Positions 1-9,469 of a stretch of 62,777 nt of DNA are shown in pieces. The translations under genes and the position numbers were made by a program. The stretch's first letter is position 1, and every line of letters starts with the position of its first letter. The DNA is from Muribaculaceae bacterium (lineage in GTDB: Bacteria > Bacteroidota > Bacteroidia > Bacteroidales > Muribaculaceae), in contig JAFTFA010000221.1 of assembly GCA_017449785.1 (NCBI GenBank), positions 1-62,777 on the forward strand. The letters are read 5' to 3'. The notes beneath the pieces were generated by a model. That model had not been told where the DNA came from and did no database searches. It saw only the letters and a program-made list of their open reading frames with translations.

Positions 1-79
1 AATTAAACAAATATTATTATATAAAAATACGTTAAATATAAATAAACATCCGCAATTAGAAAAGAAAATACAAAAATTA

Positions 80-97
80 GGCTGCCATTCGGCAGCC
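80..97 (-). terminator. Rho-independent-like terminator of the PIG-L gene
   Basis: A perfect 7-bp stem (GGCTGCC/GGCAGCC) with a 4-nt loop lies 57 bases past the stop codon of the minus-strand PIG-L gene. On the minus strand it is followed by TAATTTTTG, a T-rich tail. Bases 1-79 are AT-rich and hold no gene that I can see. Confidence 0.7.
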
Positions 98-124
98 CAA
101 AACTTATCGTTAACTTAACAGCCT

Positions 125-145
125 AGAACCGTCCCTATTTTACCC
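125..145. repeat. 21-nt repeat shared with 44537-44557 (REP-like)
   Basis: These 21 bases recur exactly at 44537-44557. Both copies contain CCGTCCCTATTTTACCC and lie just outside a coding end. The second copy folds into a hairpin through its TTTTACCC end. Short dispersed palindromic sequences of this kind are often REP elements mobilised by a REP-associated transposase, but no such transposase is in this window, so the class is inferred. Confidence 0.5.
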
Positions 146-153
146 CGTTTACC

Positions 154-912
154 TTACAGGGTGGAGAGGGCGTCGCTGTGCTGCATGAAGGCCTCGGCGG
201 CCTCGCAGCGGCACTCGAGGCCGCGAAAGTGCTCCATCGTCTTGTGCCAGTGGTAGATGTCGTCCATGCCCTGGCTCACGTGGCAGTTGCACGCCTCGTG
301 CTTGCGGTCGAGCACGCTCTCGATGTTGACCCAGTGGGTGGGGTGGAACATCTGGCTCTGGGTGCCCGACATGGCCTCGAAGTAGTATAGCTTGAAGCGG
401 CGGTCCAGCCGTCGCCAGGCATCCAGCACCAGCATGCCGCAGGCGGCATGGTCCCTGTGGCCGTCGATGGGCCAGTGGGTCATGACGATGTCGGGGTTCT
501 CGCGGTCGATGAGCTCGCGCATCTCCTTGTAGCGCTCCAGGTTGACCTGGGTGTTGCCGTCCACCTGGCTCATGAAGATGTGGCGTGCCCCGGTCACCTT
601 GCAGGCGTTCTCGCTCTCGACCACGCGGATGGCGGCCGCCTCGCTGTGGCTCTTGCCGGCAATGCCCGCCTCGCCGCGCGTGAGATAGACACACACCACG
701 TCGTGGCCCGCGTCGTGCAGCAGGCACATCGTGCCGCCGCAGCAGGTCTCGGGGTCGTCGGGATGGGCTCCGATGGCCAGCACCTTCATGCGCTTGCGGG
801 GAGTGGTGTCATTACTGTTGTTCTGCTGGGCACTTGCGCCCACAGGCAGTCCCAGCACCGTGGCTCCCACGGCTGCCGCGCCCGTCATCTTGATCATTTC
901 TCGTCGGTTCAT
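154..912 (-). CDS. PIG-L family deacetylase, exported
   Basis: This 252-residue protein belongs to the PIG-L / LmbE-like family of zinc-dependent N-acetylglucosamine deacetylases. The family signature AHPDD is at residues 49-53, and the second metal site is GHRDH at 151-155 (His152, Asp154, His155). Its start, MNRREMIKMTG followed by a hydrophobic stretch to about residue 28, looks like a twin-arginine signal, so the enzyme probably acts in the periplasm or is a lipid-free exported protein. The substrate is unknown; an acetylated amino sugar is the family expectation. It stands alone, with its own promoter and terminator. The family call is firm, the substrate is not. Confidence 0.9.
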   Translation of the reverse strand: MNRREMIKMTGAAAVGATVLGLPVGASAQQNNSNDTTPRKRMKVLAIGAHPDDPETCCGGTMCLLHDAGHDVVCVYLTRGEAGIAGKSHSEAAAIRVVESENACKVTGARHIFMSQVDGNTQVNLERYKEMRELIDRENPDIVMTHWPIDGHRDHAACGMLVLDAWRRLDRRFKLYYFEAMSGTQSQMFHPTHWVNIESVLDRKHEACNCHVSQGMDDIYHWHKTMEHFRGLECRCEAAEAFMQHSDALSTL

Positions 913-951
913 TGTCGTTGTTGTGATGATGAGTTATCTGTTGCAATGTCA

Positions 952-984
952 CAAATTTACAACATATTTGGACTGACTTCCAAA
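952..984 (-). promoter_or_regulatory. Bacteroidota-type promoter of the PIG-L gene
   Basis: Read on the minus strand, TTTG (984-981) is followed after 21 bases by TAAATTTG (959-952). This is a full match to the Bacteroidota housekeeping consensus TTTG-N19-21-TAnnTTTG. The box ends about 40 bases before the start codon. Confidence 0.7.
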
Positions 985-1135
985 TTTTGCCGCCCTTTTT
1001 TCTCGCCCGTGCCCCGACGGCGGTGGCCCGTCCTGCCCCCACGCGCTGCGGCCATCCCGGCCGTTGTCATGCGGTCACGGCGACCGAAAACGATAGGTTG
1101 TGGCCTGCTGTAGTAAAATTAACACAGTTCAAGGG

Positions 1136-1165
1136 TTGTTTTTTGAAATATAATGGTTATATTCG
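1136..1165 (+). promoter_or_regulatory. Probable promoter of the 1801-residue surface protein gene
   Basis: TTG at 1136-1138 and TATATTCG at 1158-1165 are separated by 19 bases, one mismatch from the Bacteroidota consensus. The predicted leader to the start at 1287 is about 115 bases. The rest of the 913-1286 gap holds a GC-rich stretch near 1005-1090 with no gene that I can support. Confidence 0.45.
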
Positions 1166-1286
1166 CACTTTCAATGATATTATATTGCAGGGTGGATGGA
1201 ATAAGAACTTCTAGCAAGCAATATTTGTTGAGCACTAGCACTAACCAAATTCAATATTATTTATTAACTTAATTCAAACAAAAAAG

Positions 1287-4200
1287 ATGAAAAGATTATT
1301 ACTATTTTTCATGCTCCTTGCCCTGGCGATACCGCTATGGGCAGGGGAAAAGACCGTTACGATTTCCCGCAACGAGGGAATCTATGATGACGGTACAGGC
1401 GTCTATTTTTGCTCCAAGGGCGGCATCACGATGACTTTCTCCAGCGGTCTGAACAATGTCAATTACCTGGTCGAGCACCAGCAGACGGTATTTGACATCT
1501 TCTCGACCAACTACACGATCAAGAAAATCGTCTTCCACTGCCTGGACAACACGACAAGCAGTGACATCGACAGCTTCTACTGGGGTCCATCGACCATCAG
1601 CGAGTTTGATGGCGCCAACTACACGCCCACGGGCACCTATAGCTACAGCGGCTATGACGGCACCTGGCTGGGCGGCAGCACGCCGTCCAAGTATGTCAAG
1701 TTCCAGACGATGGCCAGGCCGGTGCGCTTCGGCTCGGTCGAGATCACCGTCGATAAGGAACTGGGCGACATCTATGACCTGGTGACCAGCAACGACGAGA
1801 TCCAGGCGGGCCAGACCTATGTCCTGGTGAGCCAGCGCTCGTCGCGCGCCCTGGGACGCGAGGAGTATCACGGCAGCGATAGCTACACCACCTTCTCCTC
1901 CACGCCGGTGACCCTGCTCAACAATAACCTGAAGGTGAAAGTCACCGACGAGGTCCAGCTCATCAAGCTCGAGTCGTCGGGCGACGGCACCCGTCCCTGG
2001 TACCTCAAGGTGGGCGAGAACTACATGCGCCGCCGCAATGGCGACAACACGTCGGGATCAGGCACCAACTATGGCTACAACCTCTATTCCACGGCCAATA
2101 TCGCCAGCGGCACCGAGGCCAATTACAGGGTCTCGATCTCAGTATCGGGCAACACCAACAACAATGCCCTCATTAGGTTCACCCACAACAGCAGCGAGAC
2201 GGCGGCCCCGTCGGGCGGCGTGACGCGCACGTTTGCCATCCGCCACTACAACGGCGGCAGCCTCTTCAGGGTGATGGACTACTCGTCTAACAACAGCGAG
2301 GCGTCCTACCAGCGCGTCTATCTCTACAAGCCGGCCGAGAACCACGTCGTCACCACCGAGTGTGACCCCACGGCGGGCGGCTACATCACCCTGGGCGATG
2401 GCGTCCTGATGGACAACCAGGGCGTCAACAGGTCGCAGCAGTACGAGACGGTGACCTTCTTTGTCGGCTCGACCGACGGCTGGGGCATCGGCGAGGTGAC
2501 GGTGACCGACCAGGCGACCGGCGAGGTGACCACGCTGGTACCCACCGGCACGAGCGACTTCGGTAACGACTACACGTTCACCATGCCCGATGCCGACGTC
2601 CACATCGTGGCCCGCTTCAACGAGCCCCACGTCATCCACACCCAGATCAACCCCGCCGAGGGCGGCTCGTTCAACTTCATCAACGGTTATACCGACTTCA
2701 ACGGCCAGACGACCTCTAACGCCGGCAAGACGGTCACCTTCACAGTGGATCCTGCCGATGGCTACGAGTTCAACTCGTTGACGCTCACCGATGATGTTAC
2801 CGGCGCAGTAACCACGCTCACGCCTGACGCGAACGGCGTCTTCTCCTTTGTCATGCCCGACAATGACGTGACGCTGTCGGCCAACTTTGACCTGATTCCC
2901 AGCTATGTCATCACCACCGAGTGCCTGCCCGTCAACGGCGGCCAGATCAATGTGCACACCGGCGTGACCACGGTGGACAACGTGATCACGGGCGACGTGG
3001 GTGACCAGGTGACCTTCTGGGTTGGTGTGAACCAGGGCTGGGTGATCGATGGTGTGACGGCCATCAACCAGTTGACCAATGAGCCGGTTGCCTTGACCGA
3101 GGTCCATGCCGACAGCTATGGCAAGGACTACCAGTTCACGATGCCCGTCGGCAATGTCCACATCGTGGCTACCTTCCGTCCCGCCGACGATGGGCTCTAC
3201 CTGCTGGGAACGGCCAATGGCAGAACCGGCTGGGTGCCCTATGGACCCAAGTTCATCTATGACCCGGCCAATGACAATTACTACCTTGACGTTTACTTCA
3301 AGGGAGGCAATGACAACGCTGGTGTGGATCCCGCCTACGGCTACTTCAGCTTGACCAAGGTGATCGACGAGGGAGGCAACTGGGACAATATCTCGGGACA
3401 TCGCCTGGCAGCCGAGTATGACCTCTATGGCGTGCAGGACGGCTCGACCGGCGTGACCCTGTATGACGGTACCGACCACCAGAACTTCGCCTTCAAGATC
3501 CCGCCGGGCGTTTACCGCATCACCGTCAACAGTGCCAAGACCGAGATGAGCATCACCGAGTATCCCCTCGAGCTCTACTTCGATCCCGCCAGCGGCTCGA
3601 CCGTCGAGCTGGGTCAGGTGGTGACCATCACCAGCAACCTCGACCAGCTCGTGCATGACATCAACGAGAACGAGGTGCTTGCCACCTTCAAGAACAGCAC
3701 CGACGGCACCATGCCGCCCGTGACCGAGGGCAACACCGCCACCATCACCCAGCAGGGAACGACCACGGTCAACGCGACAGCCAACATCGGCTACATCGTC
3801 GTGCCTGGCGCCGCGACCTACACGCTCGCTGCCCCCCAGCAGTACAGCATCACGGCACTGTGCTCTCCCGTGGCGGGTGGCTCAATCACCGTGATTGACC
3901 AGGCAACAGCAGGCGAGACTGTCACCGTTACCGTTGGGACCAACTTGGGCTACTCGCTCACCTCGGTGACGGTAACGACCAGCGGCACCGTCCAGCAAGT
4001 GCCTGTCACCGATAATGGCGACGGCACCTACAGCTTCACCATGCCTGAGGACGATGTCGTCGTCATGGCCAATTTCTCGCTCGAGGGCGTGATTGTGAGG
4101 GTTGTTACCAAGACCAGCCAGATTGTCGAGGGGCAGACCTATGTATATATCAATAGAGCCAGCCAACAGGTGATGAGTAAACCTATCAATAGCCCCAACT

Positions 4201-6692
4201 ACTTCTATGATGAAGCCGATATCGTGGGTTGGGTCTCCCCCGGTGACTTTACCAGGGCGATTGTAGATGGACGTGCCGTATTCTTCAAGACCGTTAATGT
4301 CAATGATACGGTAACTCCGGCTGGTGCCAAGGCCGTGAATCTGCAAGCTGAAGATGGCATGTATATCACAATGAGAGACCTTAGTGATGGTTTTAACGTT
4401 GGAGGCCGTATGTATCCTTATCCGACACTGTCAAGTGATGATTACATGCACCAGCTTCAACGGTTGACGATGATGGTAGAACCCACAGGCACTGATTACC
4501 TTGCAGGAAGTATCTACAGTCATTACCTCGCACCCAATTCCTATCGCCTCTCCTTTGCAGGCTCGGAATTTTGCTTTATAACCGACAACCCAACTTATCC
4601 AATTGCAATACATCTCTACAAGATTGCCGATTCCTTTAATATCTCGACCGAGACTGACCCCGATGGTGCGGGTGAACTGGCTCTCTCGGGGGATGTGACA
4701 GGAACGACATGTCTTGATGGCGATGTCGTTACAGTAACTCCGTCTTCCAACGACGACTATGTGTTTGACCACTTGACTGTTACGGTCGATGATACCGGCG
4801 AGGTGATAGATGTTGTCGATAATCAGGATGGCACCTACAGCTTTGAAATGCCGGTAGGCGATGTGACAGTGACGGGTCATTATGTGCAAGGTTTCAAGGT
4901 CTCGACCGTGTGTGTGCCCGCCGCTGGTGGTGTCATCAACGGTATTGATTTTAATTACGCCCCCGAGGGAAAGAATATTTCATTTAACGTGGTGGCCAAC
5001 GATTATTATGTGCTCGATCACGTCACCCTCACCAATCATGAGACGGGCGAAGTCACGGTACTGGATATGACCGGATATGACTATAATGAAGAATCCCAAC
5101 TGATTCACGCTTACGCGTTTGAGATGCCTGCTGCCGATGTGACCTTGACGGCCTACTTCAATGCGGCCAACAAGGTGACGTGTGTCGTGCTGCCCGAGGA
5201 CGAGGAAAATATGCCCGGTGATATGATGGCAGTACGTGAACTGGATAACGGAGAATTCATGTGGTCTGAATACTTCGCGCCCGGCACCGACGTCCTGGTG
5301 GACATCTATCAATATTCTGGCTACGCTCTGGACCATGTGACGGCCATCAAGGATGGTACCGAAGTGGAGATCGAGTTGAACGACATCAGTGAGGAAATTG
5401 ACGATGAACGCTACGAGGCCCATTACTATAAGAGCTTTGTAATGCCTGCCAATGATGTTACCGTTACCGCTTACTTTGTGCTCAACACGCCGTTGAAGTT
5501 CATCGAGGACTATAATTACGGTAATTATAGCGGTGACCCAGTCGTGGTGACCGATACGTTGATCGTCGTCTGGGCTGCCAAGGACATGTTGTGGGCCAAG
5601 GACATGGCACGCTCCAACATCTATGTGGAGCAGCCCGAAGGCACCCGCGACTACATCAAGACGGACCTCAAGCTCCAGACCCACGACTGGGATCAGAGCA
5701 ACTGGGTCATGCTGGATTGCAGTGCGCTGTATCCCGAGCTGACAACGGTTCAACGTCGCGAGAAGCTCAATGAGCTTGTTGACCACAAGATCGTTCCGTC
5801 AACCATCAGGGGTATCTATTATTGCGAATTCTCGGATATGGATTTTAAGGTGGACAACACCATCGTGTTGAGTGACGAGCATCGTCCCCAGCCTGTACCC
5901 TATCTGGTGAATGATGTCCAGTACTCGTTGGGCTATCCTGGCTATATACAGGATCCCAGAGAAGAAAATCAGAACTATGATTACAGCTATAATCACTACA
6001 TTCCCACCAACTTCTTGTGTGGTTATTCTGTTGTAACTGGCGAGTCTGATTGTGTGTTCAATATGGGAAAAGATCAATTGACATCATTGACCGAGGACAT
6101 CCAATTCTTCTTCATTCCTCCCAAGGACAAGGAGGTCGTTCAAGTCTGGGCCGTGTATGAGGGAGCAAGTGACGGTGATGTGCCCTGCGACTTCTTCACC
6201 ATGTATGAGCCTTACAAGGATAATGGCATCCAGCAGAATATCTTTGACCTGCCGGGCTTCTTCCATGTGGATCAGGACGACTGGTGTTACAATCGATTGA
6301 GGACCGACTTGACCGATGATGCATTCGGCAGGCCTGGCAACATCGATGGCCTTGACACTCCGCTCAATCCCGGTGATGCCTACCTCTTCCATATTGCGAT
6401 TGATCGCAGGTATGCCCGCCCGCCTGAGATTATGGCACCCGCAACAGAGCCTAATACTCCCAAGTACAGGGATTATAATGATATTTATAGGGTCCTGCCG
6501 CTCGATATGGATTCACCCGATAACACCTATACTGCCGTCAAGACAATCAACGCTCCCGACGCTGCCCAGATTGTCAGCATCAGCTACTTCAACATGATGG
6601 GACAGGAGAGCAGCCAGCCGTTTGATGGTGTCAACATCATGGTGATCCGTTACAAGGACGGCAGCTTCAGGTCCACCAAGATCCTGAAGTAG
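1287..6692 (+). CDS. Large secreted surface protein with seven InlB-like repeats
   Basis: The protein has 1801 residues with a clear signal peptide (about residues 1-20, ending PLWAGEK). Seven repeats of about 80-100 residues match the divergent InlB B-repeat type: each opens with a T-E/C-x-P-x-x-GG turn and closes with a F-x-MP-x-x-DV-x-x-x-A-x-F strand. Approximate positions are 350-446, 447-536, 539-631, 851-932, 1115-1201, 1202-1294 and 1295-1397. A second domain type, beginning with a GQTY strand, occurs twice (about 160-340 and 935-1110). The last ~65 residues (ISYFNMMGQE to RSTKILK) resemble a type IX secretion C-terminal sorting domain. The likely role is adhesion or surface display; no catalytic motif was seen. 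It is monocistronic. It stops with TAG. Confidence 0.8.
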   Translation: MKRLLLFFMLLALAIPLWAGEKTVTISRNEGIYDDGTGVYFCSKGGITMTFSSGLNNVNYLVEHQQTVFDIFSTNYTIKKIVFHCLDNTTSSDIDSFYWGPSTISEFDGANYTPTGTYSYSGYDGTWLGGSTPSKYVKFQTMARPVRFGSVEITVDKELGDIYDLVTSNDEIQAGQTYVLVSQRSSRALGREEYHGSDSYTTFSSTPVTLLNNNLKVKVTDEVQLIKLESSGDGTRPWYLKVGENYMRRRNGDNTSGSGTNYGYNLYSTANIASGTEANYRVSISVSGNTNNNALIRFTHNSSETAAPSGGVTRTFAIRHYNGGSLFRVMDYSSNNSEASYQRVYLYKPAENHVVTTECDPTAGGYITLGDGVLMDNQGVNRSQQYETVTFFVGSTDGWGIGEVTVTDQATGEVTTLVPTGTSDFGNDYTFTMPDADVHIVARFNEPHVIHTQINPAEGGSFNFINGYTDFNGQTTSNAGKTVTFTVDPADGYEFNSLTLTDDVTGAVTTLTPDANGVFSFVMPDNDVTLSANFDLIPSYVITTECLPVNGGQINVHTGVTTVDNVITGDVGDQVTFWVGVNQGWVIDGVTAINQLTNEPVALTEVHADSYGKDYQFTMPVGNVHIVATFRPADDGLYLLGTANGRTGWVPYGPKFIYDPANDNYYLDVYFKGGNDNAGVDPAYGYFSLTKVIDEGGNWDNISGHRLAAEYDLYGVQDGSTGVTLYDGTDHQNFAFKIPPGVYRITVNSAKTEMSITEYPLELYFDPASGSTVELGQVVTITSNLDQLVHDINENEVLATFKNSTDGTMPPVTEGNTATITQQGTTTVNATANIGYIVVPGAATYTLAAPQQYSITALCSPVAGGSITVIDQATAGETVTVTVGTNLGYSLTSVTVTTSGTVQQVPVTDNGDGTYSFTMPEDDVVVMANFSLEGVIVRVVTKTSQIVEGQTYVYINRASQQVMSKPINSPNYFYDEADIVGWVSPGDFTRAIVDGRAVFFKTVNVNDTVTPAGAKAVNLQAEDGMYITMRDLSDGFNVGGRMYPYPTLSSDDYMHQLQRLTMMVEPTGTDYLAGSIYSHYLAPNSYRLSFAGSEFCFITDNPTYPIAIHLYKIADSFNISTETDPDGAGELALSGDVTGTTCLDGDVVTVTPSSNDDYVFDHLTVTVDDTGEVIDVVDNQDGTYSFEMPVGDVTVTGHYVQGFKVSTVCVPAAGGVINGIDFNYAPEGKNISFNVVANDYYVLDHVTLTNHETGEVTVLDMTGYDYNEESQLIHAYAFEMPAADVTLTAYFNAANKVTCVVLPEDEENMPGDMMAVRELDNGEFMWSEYFAPGTDVLVDIYQYSGYALDHVTAIKDGTEVEIELNDISEEIDDERYEAHYYKSFVMPANDVTVTAYFVLNTPLKFIEDYNYGNYSGDPVVVTDTLIVVWAAKDMLWAKDMARSNIYVEQPEGTRDYIKTDLKLQTHDWDQSNWVMLDCSALYPELTTVQRREKLNELVDHKIVPSTIRGIYYCEFSDMDFKVDNTIVLSDEHRPQPVPYLVNDVQYSLGYPGYIQDPREENQNYDYSYNHYIPTNFLCGYSVVTGESDCVFNMGKDQLTSLTEDIQFFFIPPKDKEVVQVWAVYEGASDGDVPCDFFTMYEPYKDNGIQQNIFDLPGFFHVDQDDWCYNRLRTDLTDDAFGRPGNIDGLDTPLNPGDAYLFHIAIDRRYARPPEIMAPATEPNTPKYRDYNDIYRVLPLDMDSPDNTYTAVKTINAPDAAQIVSISYFNMMGQESSQPFDGVNIMVIRYKDGSFRSTKILK

Positions 6693-6745
6693 CCTGCAAG
6701 CCCCTACCGGGCTGGAAAACAACTGAAAAAGTCTGATTAATCTGA

Positions 6746-6785
6746 AGTCATCCGCGCTCCAATCAAGGTGTGAGTGCGGATGACT
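6746..6785 (+). terminator. Hairpin terminator after the surface protein gene
   Basis: The arms at 6746-6759 and 6772-6785 pair over 14 bp with one G-T pair, loop 12 nt, 54 bases past the stop. The core ATCCGC/GCGGAT is the same as in the terminator at 39799-39840. The T-rich tail is weak (CAGTTTCTTCC). Confidence 0.6.
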
Positions 6786-6799
6786 CAGTTTCTTCCAGC

Positions 6800-7075
6800 A
6801 CTTTTTCAGACAACCTTAACAACACCAGTGCTGGCAACAATCACAACCTAGATTCTTTGCATCCTCACACTGCTTGCGGGCAAGGATATTTAAACCTTTG
6901 CCGCTTCGCGGCTTAGCGCCTTAGCGTGATCCAAGCAGGTGCGGATGCCGTTGTTTGAGTTGTTTTTAAAAAACGCTACAATCCGGATGGCATAGTCTTT
7001 CTTGTCTTCTAATAAAACCTTTGCGGCTTAGCGGCTTAGCGTGATCCAAGCAGGTGCGGAAGCCTCAGTAGAATA
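6800..7075 (-). repeat. Mosaic intergenic repeat, copy 1
   Basis: On the minus strand this stretch contains the shared blocks of the dispersed family: two copies of a TAGCGTGATCCAAGC-GGTGCGGA block (near 6922-6950 and 7035-7061), a block with GCCATCCGGATTGTAGCG (about 6968-6990), and a diverged block related to GGTTGTAATTGTTGTC. The same blocks recur in other orders at 9236-9450, 20430-20835 and 29985-30362. No gene is seen in 6693-7099. Confidence 0.75.
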
Positions 7076-7099
7076 TTCAGTTGTTGTTTCCCGTGCCGG

Positions 7100-9052
7100 T
7101 CACTGCTTGAGCAGCAGGTTGATGAGTGCCGTCACGTCGTCGATGTTGACCGCTCCGTTATTGTCGGCATCGGCGCAGTCCCAGTCGATGGCGTTGCGGT
7201 CGCCCTTCAGGAGATAATCGATCAGGGCCGTGACATCGTCGATGGTCAGGTGGCCGTCACCATTGGCGTCGCCAGGGATGAGGACCTCGGCCCGCATGAC
7301 CTGCAGCATGGCCTTGGCGCGCTGGCGCAGCCAGTTGGCGGCGCGCACGCACTGGTCGGCATAGTTGACATTATCCGACGCGGCAGTGCTGTTCAGTTCC
7401 AGCGACGGCTTGGCATAACGGTAATACTCCTGGCAGTAGTCACACAGCTCATCGATGTCGTTTTCCACCAGCTTCTTCCACAGTTCATAGAGCCGCCTGG
7501 CCACCTTGGGATCATTGCGCAGGCGGGTAAAGAATTCTGACTGTCCCCACGAGACTGCATGGTAGTAGTCAATAGCGGGGTTGCAGCGGTAGTAATTGCC
7601 GTTGGTCTGTTGCCCGAAGGCCCAGTCAAAGTCCCAAACGGGTCCGAAGATGAACTTGCAGCTGTCATCGAGGATGTTCTCGTGATAGCAGTAGCCGCTC
7701 TTGGGGTGCAGGATCTCGTAGTTGCAGATCAGCTCATTGAGCATCAGGTATCGCGCCAGGTAATCGATGTCGATGTGCTCGGCCAGGTCGGTGCTGTCCT
7801 GTACCGCCTGGCACATGGCGTTGAAGCGCTCCTTCACCATGGCCAGCGTGAGCACGGTGGCATCGGCCTCGCCGAATGTGGGATCCTTGACGTTGCAGGG
7901 GATGCCATAGGGCCTGGAAAAGAACTTCTGGCCTGCCGCCTCGTCAAAGTGGGTGTCCAGTTTCAACAGCGTGGCCACGCTCTCGTCGGCGACCTCGACA
8001 CTGTTGTTGGAAATGCCGACTTTCTCGGTGAAATTGTAGCTCCCCTTGTACACGCCGTTGACATACAGGTCCACGGGAATGATGTGGTTGGCCGCCGCGG
8101 TGCCGATCAGGCTGGCTGCCTTCATGCCGATGGCGTTGGTCAACATCGAGCCGTTCTTCTTATTGGCCAGCAGCACCCAACTTTTACCCTTGGTCAAGCC
8201 CAGCGGCTTCTTCTTGCTGGCAAACTTCAGGCGGTAGGGATTCTTGGCCTCGGGGTTGTTGGACCAGCTGGTGTTGCCGCGCCCCTTGACCTGGACCGAG
8301 TCGGTCATCGAGGGGAAGACGCCCGCGCCGTCGATGATGATTTCGGCATCCAGGTAGATCTCCTTGCTGGCGATGGGCTCGCTGCCCACGGTGTTGATGT
8401 CGATGCGCGGCACGCGGGTAGAGTGGTCGGTCAGGAAGTCGGCCGTGACGGTATAGGTCTTGCCATAGGGATTGAAGCCCAGCTTGTTATCGTCGATGCG
8501 GGCAAGAATCATGTCGCCGGGGTAGCCCACGGTATAAACCTTGCTGGTGTCGTAGTGCTGGCGGCTCACGCGGGACTGCTGCTCCTTGCCGTTGACATAG
8601 GCCCGTGCCCGCTCGTCAGACAGCTCGAACGATGCCGTCAGCCACTTGCCGATGCCGATGACCTGGGCATTGATCGCGTCATCGCCGATGGTGCCGGTGG
8701 CATCGTCGATGAGCTGGAAGTTGTACTTGTCATTGAACTTGAAGGAGGTGATCACGGGCAGTTCCTTGGCCAGCTGGTCGCTGATGTCGATGATGCTGGA
8801 AAGGGGGTAGCTGTAGGCCTTGCCGTCCACGGCCAGGAAGGTGACGTCGGTGTCGGTCATCCTCACGTCCTTGAGGCAGGTGTCAGGAAAAACCAGCAGA
8901 TGCCCGTCGTCGAAGGTCACATACTTGCTCGCTGCTGTCGTTGTCTGGGCGAAAATCATTGTCACACAGATGGTTAAGGCAAGTGCAAAACTGCGCTTTA
9001 GGATAAAGGTTGCCGTGCTCATCATTCGTGTCAAGTTAATATTATTGGCCAT
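7100..9052 (-). CDS. CotH kinase family protein with C-terminal dockerin
   Basis: This 650-residue protein is exported (hydrophobic stretch about residues 20-40, cleavage near TTTAAS). Residues about 225-530 match the CotH family (atypical spore-coat-type kinase fold), with NFTEKVG and the acidic block FGPVWDFDWAFG. The last ~60 residues are a dockerin type I pair: GDANGDGHLTIDDV and DADNNGAVNIDDV, each followed by TALI. CotH proteins next to dockerins or cellulosomal modules are known in fibre-degrading gut bacteria; the substrate here is unknown. It is paralogous to the gene at 20937. The start at 9052 leaves only 11 bases after the -7 box, the same arrangement as in the paralogue; starts at 9025 or 9022 are possible. 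Confidence 0.88.
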   Translation of the reverse strand: MANNINLTRMMSTATFILKRSFALALTICVTMIFAQTTTAASKYVTFDDGHLLVFPDTCLKDVRMTDTDVTFLAVDGKAYSYPLSSIIDISDQLAKELPVITSFKFNDKYNFQLIDDATGTIGDDAINAQVIGIGKWLTASFELSDERARAYVNGKEQQSRVSRQHYDTSKVYTVGYPGDMILARIDDNKLGFNPYGKTYTVTADFLTDHSTRVPRIDINTVGSEPIASKEIYLDAEIIIDGAGVFPSMTDSVQVKGRGNTSWSNNPEAKNPYRLKFASKKKPLGLTKGKSWVLLANKKNGSMLTNAIGMKAASLIGTAAANHIIPVDLYVNGVYKGSYNFTEKVGISNNSVEVADESVATLLKLDTHFDEAAGQKFFSRPYGIPCNVKDPTFGEADATVLTLAMVKERFNAMCQAVQDSTDLAEHIDIDYLARYLMLNELICNYEILHPKSGYCYHENILDDSCKFIFGPVWDFDWAFGQQTNGNYYRCNPAIDYYHAVSWGQSEFFTRLRNDPKVARRLYELWKKLVENDIDELCDYCQEYYRYAKPSLELNSTAASDNVNYADQCVRAANWLRQRAKAMLQVMRAEVLIPGDANGDGHLTIDDVTALIDYLLKGDRNAIDWDCADADNNGAVNIDDVTALINLLLKQ

Positions 9053-9063
9053 TTATGGAATGA

Positions 9064-9105
9064 CAAAGGTAGTGAAAATCTGTGATACCACAAATTTTCA
9101 CTACC
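9064..9105 (-). promoter_or_regulatory. CotH promoter overlapped by a 17-bp inverted repeat
   Basis: TACCTTTG (9071-9064, minus strand) is an exact -7 box of the Bacteroidota type. A near-perfect inverted repeat (9068-9084 and 9089-9105, one mismatch, 4-nt spacer) overlaps the box. It could be an operator that shields the promoter, or the stem of a transcript end. The operator role is inference. Confidence 0.5.
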
Positions 9106-9155
9106 TCTTAATTGATAATCAGCCGTTTAGCCCCTTCTTGGAACTGTGCGCCTGA

Positions 9156-9235
9156 TCAGATGTCGGCCTTGAGCAGCAGGTTGATGAGTGCCGTCACGTC
9201 GCTGATGTTGACCAAGCCGTCGCCGTTCACGTCGC
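9156..9235 (-). pseudogene. Orphan dockerin fragment
   Basis: On the minus strand these bases read in frame as GDVNGDGLVNISDVTALINL, then LLKADI and stop. No start or upstream coding sequence exists: the frame is cut off at about 9235, where a mosaic repeat begins. Bases 9171-9232 are essentially identical to the last dockerin half of the C10 peptidase gene (9479-9540), so this is a broken-off duplicate C-terminus. It ends KADI instead of KQ, so it probably came from another, lost family member. Confidence 0.8.
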
Positions 9236-9450
9236 CTTTTTTCAGACAACCTTAAAAACCTGTGTGACAACAATTACAACCTTATTTTTTTGCATCCGCA
9301 TCACTGATTGCGAGCCCCTTGCGAGCAATCAACTTTAAAAAACTTCGCGGCTTTCTATATATGCATTTACATATTTGTCTGATTTCTTGATGTTTATGTC
9401 AACCTCGCTTAGCGCCTTAGCGTGATCCAAGCGGGTGCGGATGCATTCAG
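9236..9450 (-). repeat. Mosaic intergenic repeat, copy 2
   Basis: On the minus strand it holds three family blocks in the order: GCGTGATCCAAGC-type block (about 9418-9444), GAGGTTGACATAAAC block with ATGCATATATAG (about 9350-9410), then the GCTCGCAAGGGGCTCGC hairpin block with GTAATTGTTGTCACACAGG (about 9240-9345). It joins directly to the 3' end of the C10 peptidase gene on one side and to the orphan dockerin fragment on the other. Confidence 0.75.
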
Positions 9451-9469
9451 TTGCTGTTTCCCGTGCCCG

